A stretch of 44,311 bases of DNA from Phycisphaeraceae bacterium (GTDB lineage: Bacteria > Planctomycetota > Phycisphaerae > Phycisphaerales > Zrk34), in contig JANQQT010000153.1 of assembly GCA_028284925.1 (NCBI GenBank), forward strand, positions 1-44,311, read 5' to 3'. A program made the position numbers and the translations under genes. Positions 30,825-40,306 of this stretch are shown here, piece after piece. Under the pieces are notes generated by a model. That model did no database searches. It saw only the letters and a list, made by a program, of their open reading frames with translations, and was not told the DNA's origin. Numbering within the stretch: the stretch's first letter is position 1; every line of letters begins with the position of its first letter.

Positions 30825-30877
30825 TTACACAACATCCCCCACCACAACAAAAGAACAAACCTACTCGGATCTCCACC

Positions 30878-33298
30878 ATGCTTGTCAATACCAAATGGCT
30901 CAGACAATACCTTCAACCCGCCTGCTCCGATGAGCAGATGGTCAATGCATTCTCCATCATCGGCCTCGAGATTGAAGAACACATCGACCTCGCCGAAGAA
31001 CTCAAACGTGTCATCATCGGATTCGTCCGGGACAAACAGCCCGTCAGCGATAACAACAACCTCTTCCTCTGCCAGGTCGAAGTCACGCCAGGCCAAACCG
31101 TCCCCATTGCCTGCGCTGCCACCTACGATGTTCCCGTCGGCAAAGGGGTTCCCGTCGCGCTCCCCGGCGTCAAACTTCCCACAGGCGTTGTCATTAAAGA
31201 AGGAAACGTCCACGGACATAACTCCTCCGGAATGATCTGCTGCGATGGAGAACTCGGACTCATGGCCCAGGACACCGGCCTCCGAACTTTCGACGATGAA
31301 TCACTCATAGGAAAGTCCATCACCTCCGCCATCACCATCGATGAATCGCTCGTTGATCTCAACATCCTTCCCAATCGTCCCGACTGCCTCGGTACGATCG
31401 GCGTCGCTCGCGAAGTCGCCGCGCATTTCGACCTCAACCTCGTCTACCCCAACACCGAACTCCCCGATACCGGCAAGACAGACCCATCCACCGCCACACC
31501 CGCACGCATCGACGAACCTGAACTCTGTCCCCGCTACATGTGCCAGCGAATCACCGGCGTCAAAGTCGCACCCTCTCCTCCCTGGCTACAAAATTTCCTC
31601 CTCGCCATCGGCTCCCGCCCCATCAACAACATCGTCGACATCACCAACTACGTCCTCTTTGAATGGGGCCAACCCCTCCACGCCTTCGATCACGCCTACA
31701 TAGAAGGCAACCAAATCATCGTCCGCCGAATGAAACCGGAGGAATCCCTCACACTTCTCGACGATCGTGTCATCGATGGCAAGACCCAACCCCTCGTCAT
31801 CGCCGATGCAAACAAGCCTGTCGCCCTCGCTGGCATCATGGGCGGTGCCAACTCACAAACCGACGATCAGTCCACCGACATTCTCCTCGAAGCCGCATGC
31901 TTCGATTCCGTCTGTGTCCGCAAAAGTGCCCGCGCCCTCAACGTCTCCAGCGATTCCTCGTACCGATTCGAACGCGGCACCGATCCCAACCGCATGCTCA
32001 TCGGAGCCATGAAACGCGCCTGCTCACTCATACTCGAACTCGCCGGTGGCCGACTCAACGGCTCCCTTACCGACACATACCCCACCAAGCGCGAACCAAA
32101 GCAACTCAAGCTCACACCCGAACGCGTCAGCAGCTATCTCGGCCTCAATCTCGATGCTCCCACCATTCGCAAATCACTCGCGAAACTTGAAATCGAAGCA
32201 GACGATACCCTAAACATCCACGCCCCAACATGGCGCGTCGATATCAATCACCCGGTCGTCCTCATCGAAGATATCGCTCGTATCGTCGGCTTCGACCAGA
32301 TTCCTCTCCAACCACGTGACACCGCTGGCACACTCGGCGGTCGTTCCGCCACCGACCAGGTCCGACAACAAGTCACCGGCACGCTCATTGGTGCCGGCTT
32401 CCTCGAATGCCGCAACCTACCCCTCGAACCCGGCGACACCAACCATGCGTTCCGCCCACTCACTGGCGACCCTGTCAAACTACAAAACCCTATGCGCGCC
32501 GACATGACCTACGTCAGGACATCACTCATCCCCGGCCTCCTCCGCGTCATTGACCACAACGTCCGACACGGCGCCACCTCCTACCGCTTCTTCGAATTCG
32601 ACCGCACCTTCGAACAATCAGGTGAATCACCAATCGAAGCATGGTCCATCGCCGCCGTCGCCGCAGGTCCCATCCAACAAGCCCAATGGTCCGGCGACCG
32701 ATCATCCTACGATTTCCACCACCTCAAAGGCATCGCTGAAAATCTACTCGACCAGTGCAACGCTCCCACTGCCACTTTCCAACACATCGATCTCGATGGC
32801 TTCACCCCAGGCGCCACCGCCGCCATCAAACTCAACGACCAGACCATCGGCGTTATCGGCCAAATCAATCCCAAAATCCTCAAATCTTCTCGCTTCCAAC
32901 TCCCTCTCTACGCATTCGAACTCAACCTCGAATCCTTCATCACGAATTTCGACGACGTCAAACCCTTCACCAAACTCGTCCGAACTCCCCCCGTCACCCG
33001 CGACCTCGCCTTCGTCGCCAATGCATCCGTCACATACGCCCAACTCGAACAGACCATCCACGACGCCGCAGCCCAGATTATCGCCCGCGACGCCGCCGAC
33101 TCCTCACTTTCCCTTCAAACCGTCGCCTGCATCGATGAATACCGCGGTAAACAGATCCCATCCGACTGCCGCAGCCTTGCACTCAGACTCGTCTTTCGCG
33201 ACCCCACCCGAACACTCACCGCAGATGAGGTCAATCACGTCATGGAACACATCCAACAAACCCTCACCGCCACACACGGCGCCGAGCTTCGCGTTTAA
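30878..33298 (+). CDS. pheT: Phenylalanine-tRNA ligase beta subunit
   Basis: This 806-aa partner of pheS carries the editing domain and tRNA-binding parts. In order: N-terminal B1 (MLVNTKWLRQYL), the EMAP/OB-like tRNA-binding domain (about 40-150, VCQVEVTPGQTVPIACAA-like), B3/B4 editing region (about 210-390, RPINNIVDITNYV, FERGTDPNRM), B5 DNA-binding-like fold, the class II-like core (about 480-690, MRADMTYVRTSLIPGLL, FFEFDRTF) and the C-terminal FDX-ACB domain (about 710-806). Length fits. It is convergent with prfB across 34 bases with no obvious terminator hairpin. Confidence 0.95.
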   Translation: MLVNTKWLRQYLQPACSDEQMVNAFSIIGLEIEEHIDLAEELKRVIIGFVRDKQPVSDNNNLFLCQVEVTPGQTVPIACAATYDVPVGKGVPVALPGVKLPTGVVIKEGNVHGHNSSGMICCDGELGLMAQDTGLRTFDDESLIGKSITSAITIDESLVDLNILPNRPDCLGTIGVAREVAAHFDLNLVYPNTELPDTGKTDPSTATPARIDEPELCPRYMCQRITGVKVAPSPPWLQNFLLAIGSRPINNIVDITNYVLFEWGQPLHAFDHAYIEGNQIIVRRMKPEESLTLLDDRVIDGKTQPLVIADANKPVALAGIMGGANSQTDDQSTDILLEAACFDSVCVRKSARALNVSSDSSYRFERGTDPNRMLIGAMKRACSLILELAGGRLNGSLTDTYPTKREPKQLKLTPERVSSYLGLNLDAPTIRKSLAKLEIEADDTLNIHAPTWRVDINHPVVLIEDIARIVGFDQIPLQPRDTAGTLGGRSATDQVRQQVTGTLIGAGFLECRNLPLEPGDTNHAFRPLTGDPVKLQNPMRADMTYVRTSLIPGLLRVIDHNVRHGATSYRFFEFDRTFEQSGESPIEAWSIAAVAAGPIQQAQWSGDRSSYDFHHLKGIAENLLDQCNAPTATFQHIDLDGFTPGATAAIKLNDQTIGVIGQINPKILKSSRFQLPLYAFELNLESFITNFDDVKPFTKLVRTPPVTRDLAFVANASVTYAQLEQTIHDAAAQIIARDAADSSLSLQTVACIDEYRGKQIPSDCRSLALRLVFRDPTRTLTADEVNHVMEHIQQTLTATHGAELRV

Positions 33299-33332
33299 CA
33301 TCCCCCACCACAAGTCAATCAACTAATATTAT

Positions 33333-34443
33333 CTACGCTGCACCCGCCTGCTCCTTCTGGCGCCGCCGTAACTCCGCATCAATAAATTCCTGCAACTCAC
33401 CATCGAGCACGCGCTGCGGGTTCCCAACTTCATAACCCGTACGCGTATCCTTCACACGATTATCGTAAAACACGTAACTGCGAATCTGCGTCCCCCACCC
33501 CATCTCCAACTTTCCTTGCGCATCTCGCTCCGCCTGACGTTTCTCCTCCTCCAACTGCTCCAGCTTCGCCTGCAAAATCCCCATCGCCTGCTTCTTATTC
33601 TGCTGCTGCTTGCGCTCGTTCGAACACACCACAGTGATCCCCGTAGGCTTATGCAGGATTCGACATGCCGTCGCAAGCTTGTTCACGTTCTGCCCACCCG
33701 GCCCCGATGAACGTGCAAAAAACTCAATATCGCATTCCTTCTCATCAATCGTCACATCCGTGTCTTCCAACACCGGCACAATCTCCACCGATGCAAAACT
33801 CGTCTGACGCTTACCCTGCGCATTAAAAGGCGAAACCCGCGCCAAACGATGCGTGCCACGCTCACAATTCAAATACCCATAAGCATAATCACCCTTGACA
33901 TGCAACGTCACATCCGAAATTCCAGCCTCCTCACCCATATGCTTATCAAGCTCCTCTACCTTCCACCCTTGCTTCGCGAAATAATGCAGATACATCCGCA
34001 ACATCATCTCCGCCCAGTCGTTCGCCTCCGTTCCCCCATCCCCCGAAAAGATCGTCATATAGCAATCCCGATGATCATGCTTACCGGATAACAGCGACTG
34101 CAATTCAAGCTGATCCATCCGCCCCTCAAGCGTCGCCAGTTCGCTATCCACCTCCTCCAGCGTCGGCTGATCGCCCTCCTCCACCGCCAGCTCATACAAA
34201 TCCTTTAACTCCGCCATCTCACCGCTGATCCCCTCCACCGGATCCACCAACCCCTTGACCCGCTTCAACTCCCCAACCGTTTTCTGTGCCGTCTCCTGAT
34301 TATCCCAGAAATTCGGAGCCCCCATCGCCTCTTCCAACTCCGCCAGTTGCTTCACCTTGCCATCGATGTCAAAGAGAGTCACGGATCGTTAAAATCCGCG
34401 CCTCGAGATCGGCCAGTTCACCACTCAGATTATCACGCACCAT
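33333..34443 (-). CDS. prfB: Peptide chain release factor 2, with programmed +1 frameshift
   Basis: RF2 ends translation at UGA and UAA. Motifs: SPF (anticodon-type, in RVSPFNAQGKRQTSF) and GGQ (SSGPGGQNVNKL). The start is ATG 34443 with ggaaggag upstream; after 24 codons the zero frame reads CTT-TGA-C (34374-34368). Slipping +1 on CTT joins Leu to Asp-Ile-Asp-Gly and the rest, giving 369 aa. This is the known autoregulatory site: when RF2 is scarce, TGA is slow and frameshifting rises. No AGGGGG-like stimulator is seen upstream of the slip. A GTG at 34382 in the main frame would bypass it but gives a short N-terminus. Confidence 0.95.
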
Positions 34444-34615
34444 TGAAGGCTCCTTCCATCGTTTCCGGCAATACCGATGTTATGCGCTCACCTCACCATT
34501 GTCATTCAACCCCATCTTCAACATTCCATCCCATCCCCTTGCCACTTCCGATACAATTGCGAAATCCTGGAAAAGCAACATCCACCCAAAACACACCCTC
34601 AACGGAGTTCTCCCC

Positions 34616-37453
34616 TTGTCGTACAAACCAATTCATAAAGTCGTTGCGCCGCTCCTCATCGCAATCGTCATGGTCTCCTGCCTCGCAACTCACGCCCAAA
34701 CCGACTTCGGCCCATTCGTCTCCCACACCGTCAAACTCCCATGGCCCAAAAACAACCTCGTCCTCAAGGGCATCACCATCGACCTCAAAATCAACCAACC
34801 CGCCCCACCACCGAACCCATCCAAACCTCCTGCAAAAAAATCCGCCAAAACCGACTTCCGTAGATACCCCACCACCCAATGGCTCACCATTGACCTCGCC
34901 AAACCCGCGACCATCACACGCCTCCGAATCAAACACGGCGGAACACGCGAATCCAAAACCTCCAACACCCGAACATTCATCGTCGAAGCCGCATCCAAAT
35001 CCACCGGACCCTGGCGCGAAATCCTCTACATTCCCGACAATCAACAAACTCTCACCCAACACAAAATCAAACCCACCACTGCTCGCTACTTCAAACTCCG
35101 CGTCCTCCAGGGTGAACAAAACGCCGCAGGCCCCGCCCGCATCTACGCCGTCGAAATCTATAATAAACAAAACAAAAACCTCGCTCTCAAATCCCTCGGC
35201 GCATCCGCCACCGCATCCGGATCTTGCAACAACAAAGAAATCCCCGACTATGCCATTGATAGTTCAGATGGTACCAAGTGGTGCGCCCACCCCTCCACTC
35301 AATCCACCATCGCCGCCAAACGCTCACCCGGCAAGGGAAACCGCAAATCCACCGTCATCAAGGGCAGCGGTGACGGCGCCACCATCTTCGACACCGAACT
35401 CTGCCGCTACGCCGGCGTCTGGACAGGCGACATGATCACGCACCGAGGGACCGTCTTCGACGGCGCACACGGTACAAACCCCCAACCCGTTTCAAACCCC
35501 TTCATCGCAACCCAACCCACGCCAGGCCTCACCAACACAAACTCCTTCAAAGATCCTCGCAAAATCCCCCATGGCCCCCTCCCTCACACTCACGCCCGAT
35601 ACAAAGGCCTCTACCGTCACCACAATGGCATCGTCCTCGCCTACACACTCGGCCAAACCCAAATCCTCGACCACCCCGCACTCCACCAACGCGACGGCAT
35701 CCATATCTTCGAACGAACCCTCCACGTCGGTCCCTCCCCCAAACCCATCCAACTCGCCCTCTGCGATCGGCCCAACACCAAAGGCGCCCTTTGCGCCTCA
35801 GGTGAAGCCGTCTCCCTCTACACCGACAAAGCCCAAACACTCGTCCACGTCAAATCCGACGCCAAAACAACACTCTCCACCACCGCCGCCGGCCGCGCCA
35901 TCCTCAGCCTCCCCCCTTCCAAAACCAGCCGGCGCATCAAAATCGCGATGGCATTCGGTCCTATCGCCGACCAAACCAGAATCTCAGTCGCACTCCGCCA
36001 AACCACCCCACCCGCCGACATCACCAAACTCGCACGCGGCGGCAACCCCCTCTGGCCCAAATCCATACAAACCAAAGGCAAACGCGCCAAAGACAACCAG
36101 GCCTACGTCGTCGACTCCATCATACCTCCCTTCAACAACCCCTACGGTTCACGCATGAGGATTGGTGGCTTCGACTTCTTCTCCGATGGTCGCGCAGCCG
36201 TCAGCACTTGGAGCGGCGATGTCTGGATCGTCTCCGGAATCGACCAAGACCTCAAGAACATCCAATGGAAACGATACGCAGCAGGACTCTTCCATGCCCT
36301 CGGTCTCAAAATCGTCAACGATGTCATCTACGTTCATGGTCGCGACCAGATCACACGCCTCCACGATCTCAACAACGACAACGAAGCCGACTTCTACGAA
36401 TGCTTCAACAACGATGTCATGATCACCCAGAACTTTCACGAATTCGCCTACGACCTCCACACAGACCAATCAGGAAACTTCTACTTCGTCAAAGGCGGAC
36501 CTGTCAGACCAGGTGGACGCGGTTGGGACAAAATCGTCCCCCATCACGGCTGCGTCTTCAAACTTTCACCCGATGGCAAAAAACTCCAGGTCATCGCACG
36601 CGGACTCCGCGCCCCCAACGGCATCGGCGTCAGCCCGACCGGCCAAATCACCACTGGCGACAACGAAGGCACATGGACACCCAAATGCCCCATCAACTGG
36701 GTCAAAAAGGACTCCTTCCTCGGCGTCACCGATTTCATGCCCAACCCCAAACCCACCAAACGCACACCCCCACTCTGCTGGATGCCTAAAAACATCGACA
36801 ACTCCGGAGGCGGTCAGGTCTGGATCACCTCCAAAACCTTCGGCCCTCTCTCAGGTCAACTCCTACACATGTCGTACGGCACATGCAAACTCTACCGTGT
36901 CCTGAAAGAAGAAGTTAATGGCGTCGTACAGGGCGGCGTCGTACCCGTCCCCCTCCGATTCGACTCCGGCGTCTGCCGCGCTCGATTCCACAAAAAACAA
37001 AACGCTCTCTACCTCACCGGCCTCCGCGGCTGGCAAACCCGCGCCGCACGCAACGGCGGCTTCTACCGAGTCCGCTACACCGGCAAGCAAACCTGCCAGG
37101 CCTCCAACATCAATTTCAAACCTGACGGTATCTCCCTCACTTTTTCACAACCGCTCGACCGCGAAACTGCCGAAGACCCGGGTAGCTTCTCGATCAAGCA
37201 ATGGAACTACCGGTGGGCAAGCCGCTACGGCTCAGACCATTGGAGCGTCAAAAACCCAAACACCAAAGGCGAAGACACCGTCCCCATCAAATCCGTCAAA
37301 CTATCCTCTGATGGAAAGACCGTCTTCATCAAAACCAAGATTCCCCTCCAACCCGTCAGCCAGATCATGATCCGCTACACCATCGACCTCCCCAACGGTG
37401 ATGAAGTCAGAAATACCTTTCACGGAACCATCAACCAACTCCCCAAAAAATAA
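34616..37453 (+). CDS. DUF6797 protein with inserted discoidin-like domain and beta-propeller
   Basis: This is a 945-aa secreted protein. The start is TTG 34616 (cggagttctcccc upstream); longer frames overlap the prfB promoter region. A signal peptide (SYKPIHKVVAPLLIAIVMVS) comes first. DUF6797 begins near residue 30 (FGPFVSHTV, then LKGITIDL) and resumes near 250 (GDGATIFDTELCRYAGVW, then DGAHG). Between 60 and 250 lies a F5/8-type-C-like domain (QWLTIDLAKPATITRLRI, then YFKLRVLQG). A sorbosone-dehydrogenase-like propeller follows (about 535-800). The coding strand is extremely C-rich. It precedes the cytochrome by 20 bases; the pair may transfer electrons from a carbohydrate, which is an inference. 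Confidence 0.75.
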   Translation: MSYKPIHKVVAPLLIAIVMVSCLATHAQTDFGPFVSHTVKLPWPKNNLVLKGITIDLKINQPAPPPNPSKPPAKKSAKTDFRRYPTTQWLTIDLAKPATITRLRIKHGGTRESKTSNTRTFIVEAASKSTGPWREILYIPDNQQTLTQHKIKPTTARYFKLRVLQGEQNAAGPARIYAVEIYNKQNKNLALKSLGASATASGSCNNKEIPDYAIDSSDGTKWCAHPSTQSTIAAKRSPGKGNRKSTVIKGSGDGATIFDTELCRYAGVWTGDMITHRGTVFDGAHGTNPQPVSNPFIATQPTPGLTNTNSFKDPRKIPHGPLPHTHARYKGLYRHHNGIVLAYTLGQTQILDHPALHQRDGIHIFERTLHVGPSPKPIQLALCDRPNTKGALCASGEAVSLYTDKAQTLVHVKSDAKTTLSTTAAGRAILSLPPSKTSRRIKIAMAFGPIADQTRISVALRQTTPPADITKLARGGNPLWPKSIQTKGKRAKDNQAYVVDSIIPPFNNPYGSRMRIGGFDFFSDGRAAVSTWSGDVWIVSGIDQDLKNIQWKRYAAGLFHALGLKIVNDVIYVHGRDQITRLHDLNNDNEADFYECFNNDVMITQNFHEFAYDLHTDQSGNFYFVKGGPVRPGGRGWDKIVPHHGCVFKLSPDGKKLQVIARGLRAPNGIGVSPTGQITTGDNEGTWTPKCPINWVKKDSFLGVTDFMPNPKPTKRTPPLCWMPKNIDNSGGGQVWITSKTFGPLSGQLLHMSYGTCKLYRVLKEEVNGVVQGGVVPVPLRFDSGVCRARFHKKQNALYLTGLRGWQTRAARNGGFYRVRYTGKQTCQASNINFKPDGISLTFSQPLDRETAEDPGSFSIKQWNYRWASRYGSDHWSVKNPNTKGEDTVPIKSVKLSSDGKTVFIKTKIPLQPVSQIMIRYTIDLPNGDEVRNTFHGTINQLPKK

Positions 37454-37473
37454 CTCCCTAAGATACACCCATC

Positions 37474-38688
37474 ATGAAAACAACCCTACCCATCATCACC
37501 CTCTCGCTAACCTCACTCGCGTTTTCATTCTCCAACACGTGCGCCGACGATCCGCCGGACCTCGATGCTCTCGTTCAGCTTATCGCCCAACTCGACGACC
37601 CCGCCGTCCAGTTCGACCTCCTCAAAGGCATGCGTGAAGGACTCAAAGGTCGCAAATCCGTCAAAATGCCCAACGCTTGGAAAGCCCTCTACCCCAAACT
37701 CGCCAAAAGCAAAAGCCGCGATGTCCGCAGAGAAGCCACTCGCCTCGCCGTCATCTTTGGTGACGCCCGCGCACTTACCTTCCTCCACAATACACTCAAA
37801 GACCCATCCGCCTCCCCCCGCGCACGAAGATCCAGTCTCAAGTCGCTCCTCCAAATTCAATACCCCACCCTCCCCGAAACACTTTTCAAACTCCTCGACG
37901 ACAAAGACCTCAAAACCGATGCCCTCCGCGCCCTCGCCGCCTACAAACACAAGGATACGCCTAAACAAATCCTCTCCCGCTACAAATCCTTCTCCAGCCC
38001 CCAAAAACTCGAAGCCATCAACACCCTCGCCTCCCGCCCCTCCTACGCCCTTCAACTCCTCAACGCCATCATCGCCAAACAAATCCCCCCAAGCAACGTC
38101 CCCGCCTTCACCGCCCGCCAACTCCAAAACTATAAGGATAAAAAAATCACCGCCGCACTCGAAAAAATCTGGGGCAAGATTCAGCAATCCTCTAAACAAA
38201 CCCAAAAACTCACCGCCAAATACAAAAAACTCCTTACACCAAAATACCTGAGAAACGCAAACCTCTCTAAGGGCCGCGCACTCTTCAACACCACCTGCGC
38301 CTCCTGCCACACCCTCTTCGGCCAAGGCGGAAAAATCGCCCCAGACATCACCGGCTCAAATCGCGCCAACCTAGACTACATCCTCGAAAACATCCTCGAC
38401 CCAAATGCCCTAATCGGACGTGGCTATCAACTCACCTCCATCATCCTCAAAAACAACCGTGCCCTCGCAGGCGTCATCCCGGAAGAAAACAATGTCTCCA
38501 TCACCGTACAAACACTCACCGAACGCGTCGTCGTCCCCAAAGCCGACATCAAATCCAAAACCGTTCTCCCCGTCTCCATGATGCCCCCCGGCCTCATCGC
38601 CGCACTCTCCAATGATCAGGTCCGCGACCTCATCGCATACCTCGCCTCAGACAAACAAGTCCCCCTCCCCAAATCAAAATCCAAATAA
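37474..38688 (+). CDS. HEAT-repeat c-type cytochrome (PVC-type)
   Basis: This 404-aa protein has a signal peptide (MKTTLPIITLSLTSLAF, cleavage near 24). Helical HEAT-like repeats fill about residues 28-250. A cytochrome c domain follows: heme motif C275-A-S-C278-H279 in FNTTCASCHTLFGQGGKIAPDITGSNR, and a Met in the PVSMMPPGL segment as the likely axial ligand; it ends DQVRDLIAYLAS. This order is typical of the planctomycete/Verrucomicrobia CxxCH family. It is periplasmic. The upstream gene is 20 bases away, so the two probably form an operon. In many relatives the propeller and the cytochrome are fused. Confidence 0.88.
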   Translation: MKTTLPIITLSLTSLAFSFSNTCADDPPDLDALVQLIAQLDDPAVQFDLLKGMREGLKGRKSVKMPNAWKALYPKLAKSKSRDVRREATRLAVIFGDARALTFLHNTLKDPSASPRARRSSLKSLLQIQYPTLPETLFKLLDDKDLKTDALRALAAYKHKDTPKQILSRYKSFSSPQKLEAINTLASRPSYALQLLNAIIAKQIPPSNVPAFTARQLQNYKDKKITAALEKIWGKIQQSSKQTQKLTAKYKKLLTPKYLRNANLSKGRALFNTTCASCHTLFGQGGKIAPDITGSNRANLDYILENILDPNALIGRGYQLTSIILKNNRALAGVIPEENNVSITVQTLTERVVVPKADIKSKTVLPVSMMPPGLIAALSNDQVRDLIAYLASDKQVPLPKSKSK

Positions 38689-38737
38689 CCTCCCACAATA
38701 CAACGAGCATCGCCGATCACACGCTTAAACTCTCCCC

Positions 38738-39367
38738 ATGCTATACGCCCTTGACCTGATCGGCATCGCACTCTTCGCCATCACCGGCGCCCTCGCCGCA
38801 GGACAACGCCGCATGGACATCTTCGGCGTTCTCGTCCTTGCCACTGTCACGGCCATAGGTGGCGGAACCATCCGCGACCTCCTCCTCCAGCAACCTAAAA
38901 TCTTCTGGGTTGAAGACCCAACCTACCTCATCGTCATCGCCATGGCCGCCATCGCCACCGTCCTCATCAAACCACTCCACCTCAAACCCCGCCGCTTCCT
39001 CCTCATCGCCGATGCACTCGGCCTCGCATTCTTCACCGTCCTCGGCGCCGCCAAGGCCAACGCCTTCGGTGAAGGCCCAATCATCGTCATCGTCATGGGA
39101 GTCCTCACAGGCGTCGCCGGCGGAATCATCCGCGATGTACTCTCCTCAAAAGTCCCCCTCATCTTCCGATCCGAACTTTACGCCACCGCCTCACTCCTCG
39201 GAGCAATCACGTTTATCATCACCATCAACCTACTTAATACCGAATCCGCACTCACCCTCGGCTTCCTCACCGCCGCCGCCGCTCGCCTCGCCGCCATACA
39301 CTACAAACTCTCACTCCCTGTCTTCACTGTCAACTGGCCCGACCAAGATGACACACCTGACTCGTAA
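38738..39367 (+). CDS. TRIC/UPF0126-type membrane protein (YadS/YicG-like)
   Basis: This 209-aa protein has about seven hydrophobic segments in two related halves: ALDLIGIALFAITGALAAGQ and GGGTIRDLLL in the first, ADALGLAFFTVLGA and GGIIRDVLSS in the second. The two GxxRD segments are the conserved signature. The homologous family includes prokaryotic TRIC-type cation channels; a glycine-transport role has also been reported for members. The start is ATG 38738 with a poor Shine-Dalgarno. It is 49 bases after the cytochrome gene, and may be independent. Confidence 0.88.
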   Translation: MLYALDLIGIALFAITGALAAGQRRMDIFGVLVLATVTAIGGGTIRDLLLQQPKIFWVEDPTYLIVIAMAAIATVLIKPLHLKPRRFLLIADALGLAFFTVLGAAKANAFGEGPIIVIVMGVLTGVAGGIIRDVLSSKVPLIFRSELYATASLLGAITFIITINLLNTESALTLGFLTAAAARLAAIHYKLSLPVFTVNWPDQDDTPDS

Positions 39368-39466
39368 TCTATCCACAATTACTAGTCACAACCGCGACGA
39401 ACTTCACGTAAAATGTGCTGTACTATCCACGATTAACCAATCCACGTTTTCCAAAGGAATTAGCTC

Positions 39467-40255
39467 ATGACTCGTCTCTTTACTCTCCTTTTCTTCCTCA
39501 CACTTGCCCTCCTTTTCGTTAACCCCTCCTCCCTCCACGCCGCACCCAAACCACCACCCCTCAAAATCCACTTCATCTCAGGCTCAAAGGAATACAAATC
39601 TGAACCTTCCCTCAAAGCACTCAAGACCCTCCTCGAATCCCGCTACAACGTCTCCATCACTGCCTCATGGGTCAAAGACGGAGCCAAAAACCTCCCCGGC
39701 ATCCAACACATCCCCAACGCAGACCTCCTCATTGTTTTCGCCCGCCGCATGAAACTTCCCGAAAACCAACTCAAAGTCATCCGCAAATACTACAACACAC
39801 CCAAACCTGTCATTGGCATACGCACCGCAAGCCACGCCTTCTCACGCGAGGAAAACAAAACCTTCGACCTCGTCGTCCTCGGCGGAAACTACAAAGGCCA
39901 CTACGGCTCCCAATCCGCCAAAGTCACCAACTCTCCCAAAGCAAAATCCCACCCCATCCTCAAAGGTGTCGGACCAATCACATCCACAAAACTCTACAAA
40001 GCAGGCCCCCTCGCCAAATCAGCAACCCTCTTACAATCCGCCTCCATCGACGCCAAAAACACACACGCCGTCACATGGGCCAACCAATACAAATCCGCAA
40101 GAAACTTCTACACCTCCCTCGGCGTCCCCTCCGACTTCAACAACAAGAGTTTCCAGCAACTCATCATCAACGCAATCTTCTGGACCACCCGGCGCAACGC
40201 AACCGATTATCGGAGACCCAAACCCTCCACCTCTAAATCCAAATCCTCACCCTGA
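39467..40255 (+). CDS. Secreted ThuA-domain protein
   Basis: This 262-aa protein has a signal peptide (MTRLFTLLFFLTLALLFVNPSSLHA). The core resembles ThuA (trehalose utilisation-type, class-I-amidotransferase-like fold): KIHFISGSKEY, YNVSITASWVKDG, NADLLIVFARRMKLPENQL, PVIGIRTASHAF, VLGGNYKGHYG, THAVTWANQY and VPSDFNNKSFQQLIINAIFW. ThuA proteins occur in planctomycete sugar metabolism; the substrate is not known. ATG 39467 has aaaggaat upstream. It has its own gap of about 100 bases from the previous gene. Confidence 0.8.
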   Translation: MTRLFTLLFFLTLALLFVNPSSLHAAPKPPPLKIHFISGSKEYKSEPSLKALKTLLESRYNVSITASWVKDGAKNLPGIQHIPNADLLIVFARRMKLPENQLKVIRKYYNTPKPVIGIRTASHAFSREENKTFDLVVLGGNYKGHYGSQSAKVTNSPKAKSHPILKGVGPITSTKLYKAGPLAKSATLLQSASIDAKNTHAVTWANQYKSARNFYTSLGVPSDFNNKSFQQLIINAIFWTTRRNATDYRRPKPSTSKSKSSP

Positions 40256-40306
40256 TCCTTCACCACCCGTTTGCTTCGATCTCCCTGACCGGTACAGTGC
40301 CACCCC

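Noticed and set aside
34347..35435. Long plus-strand frame overlapping the DUF6797 gene
   Set aside because: Ser/Pro/Thr-rich shadow of a C-rich coding strand with no domain features; the frame used by the DUF6797 protein has clear homology.
37525..38325. Minus-strand frame of 266 codons over the cytochrome gene
   Set aside because: Gly/Glu/Val-rich antisense of a C-rich gene; no signal, no motifs, and the heme motif is on the plus strand.
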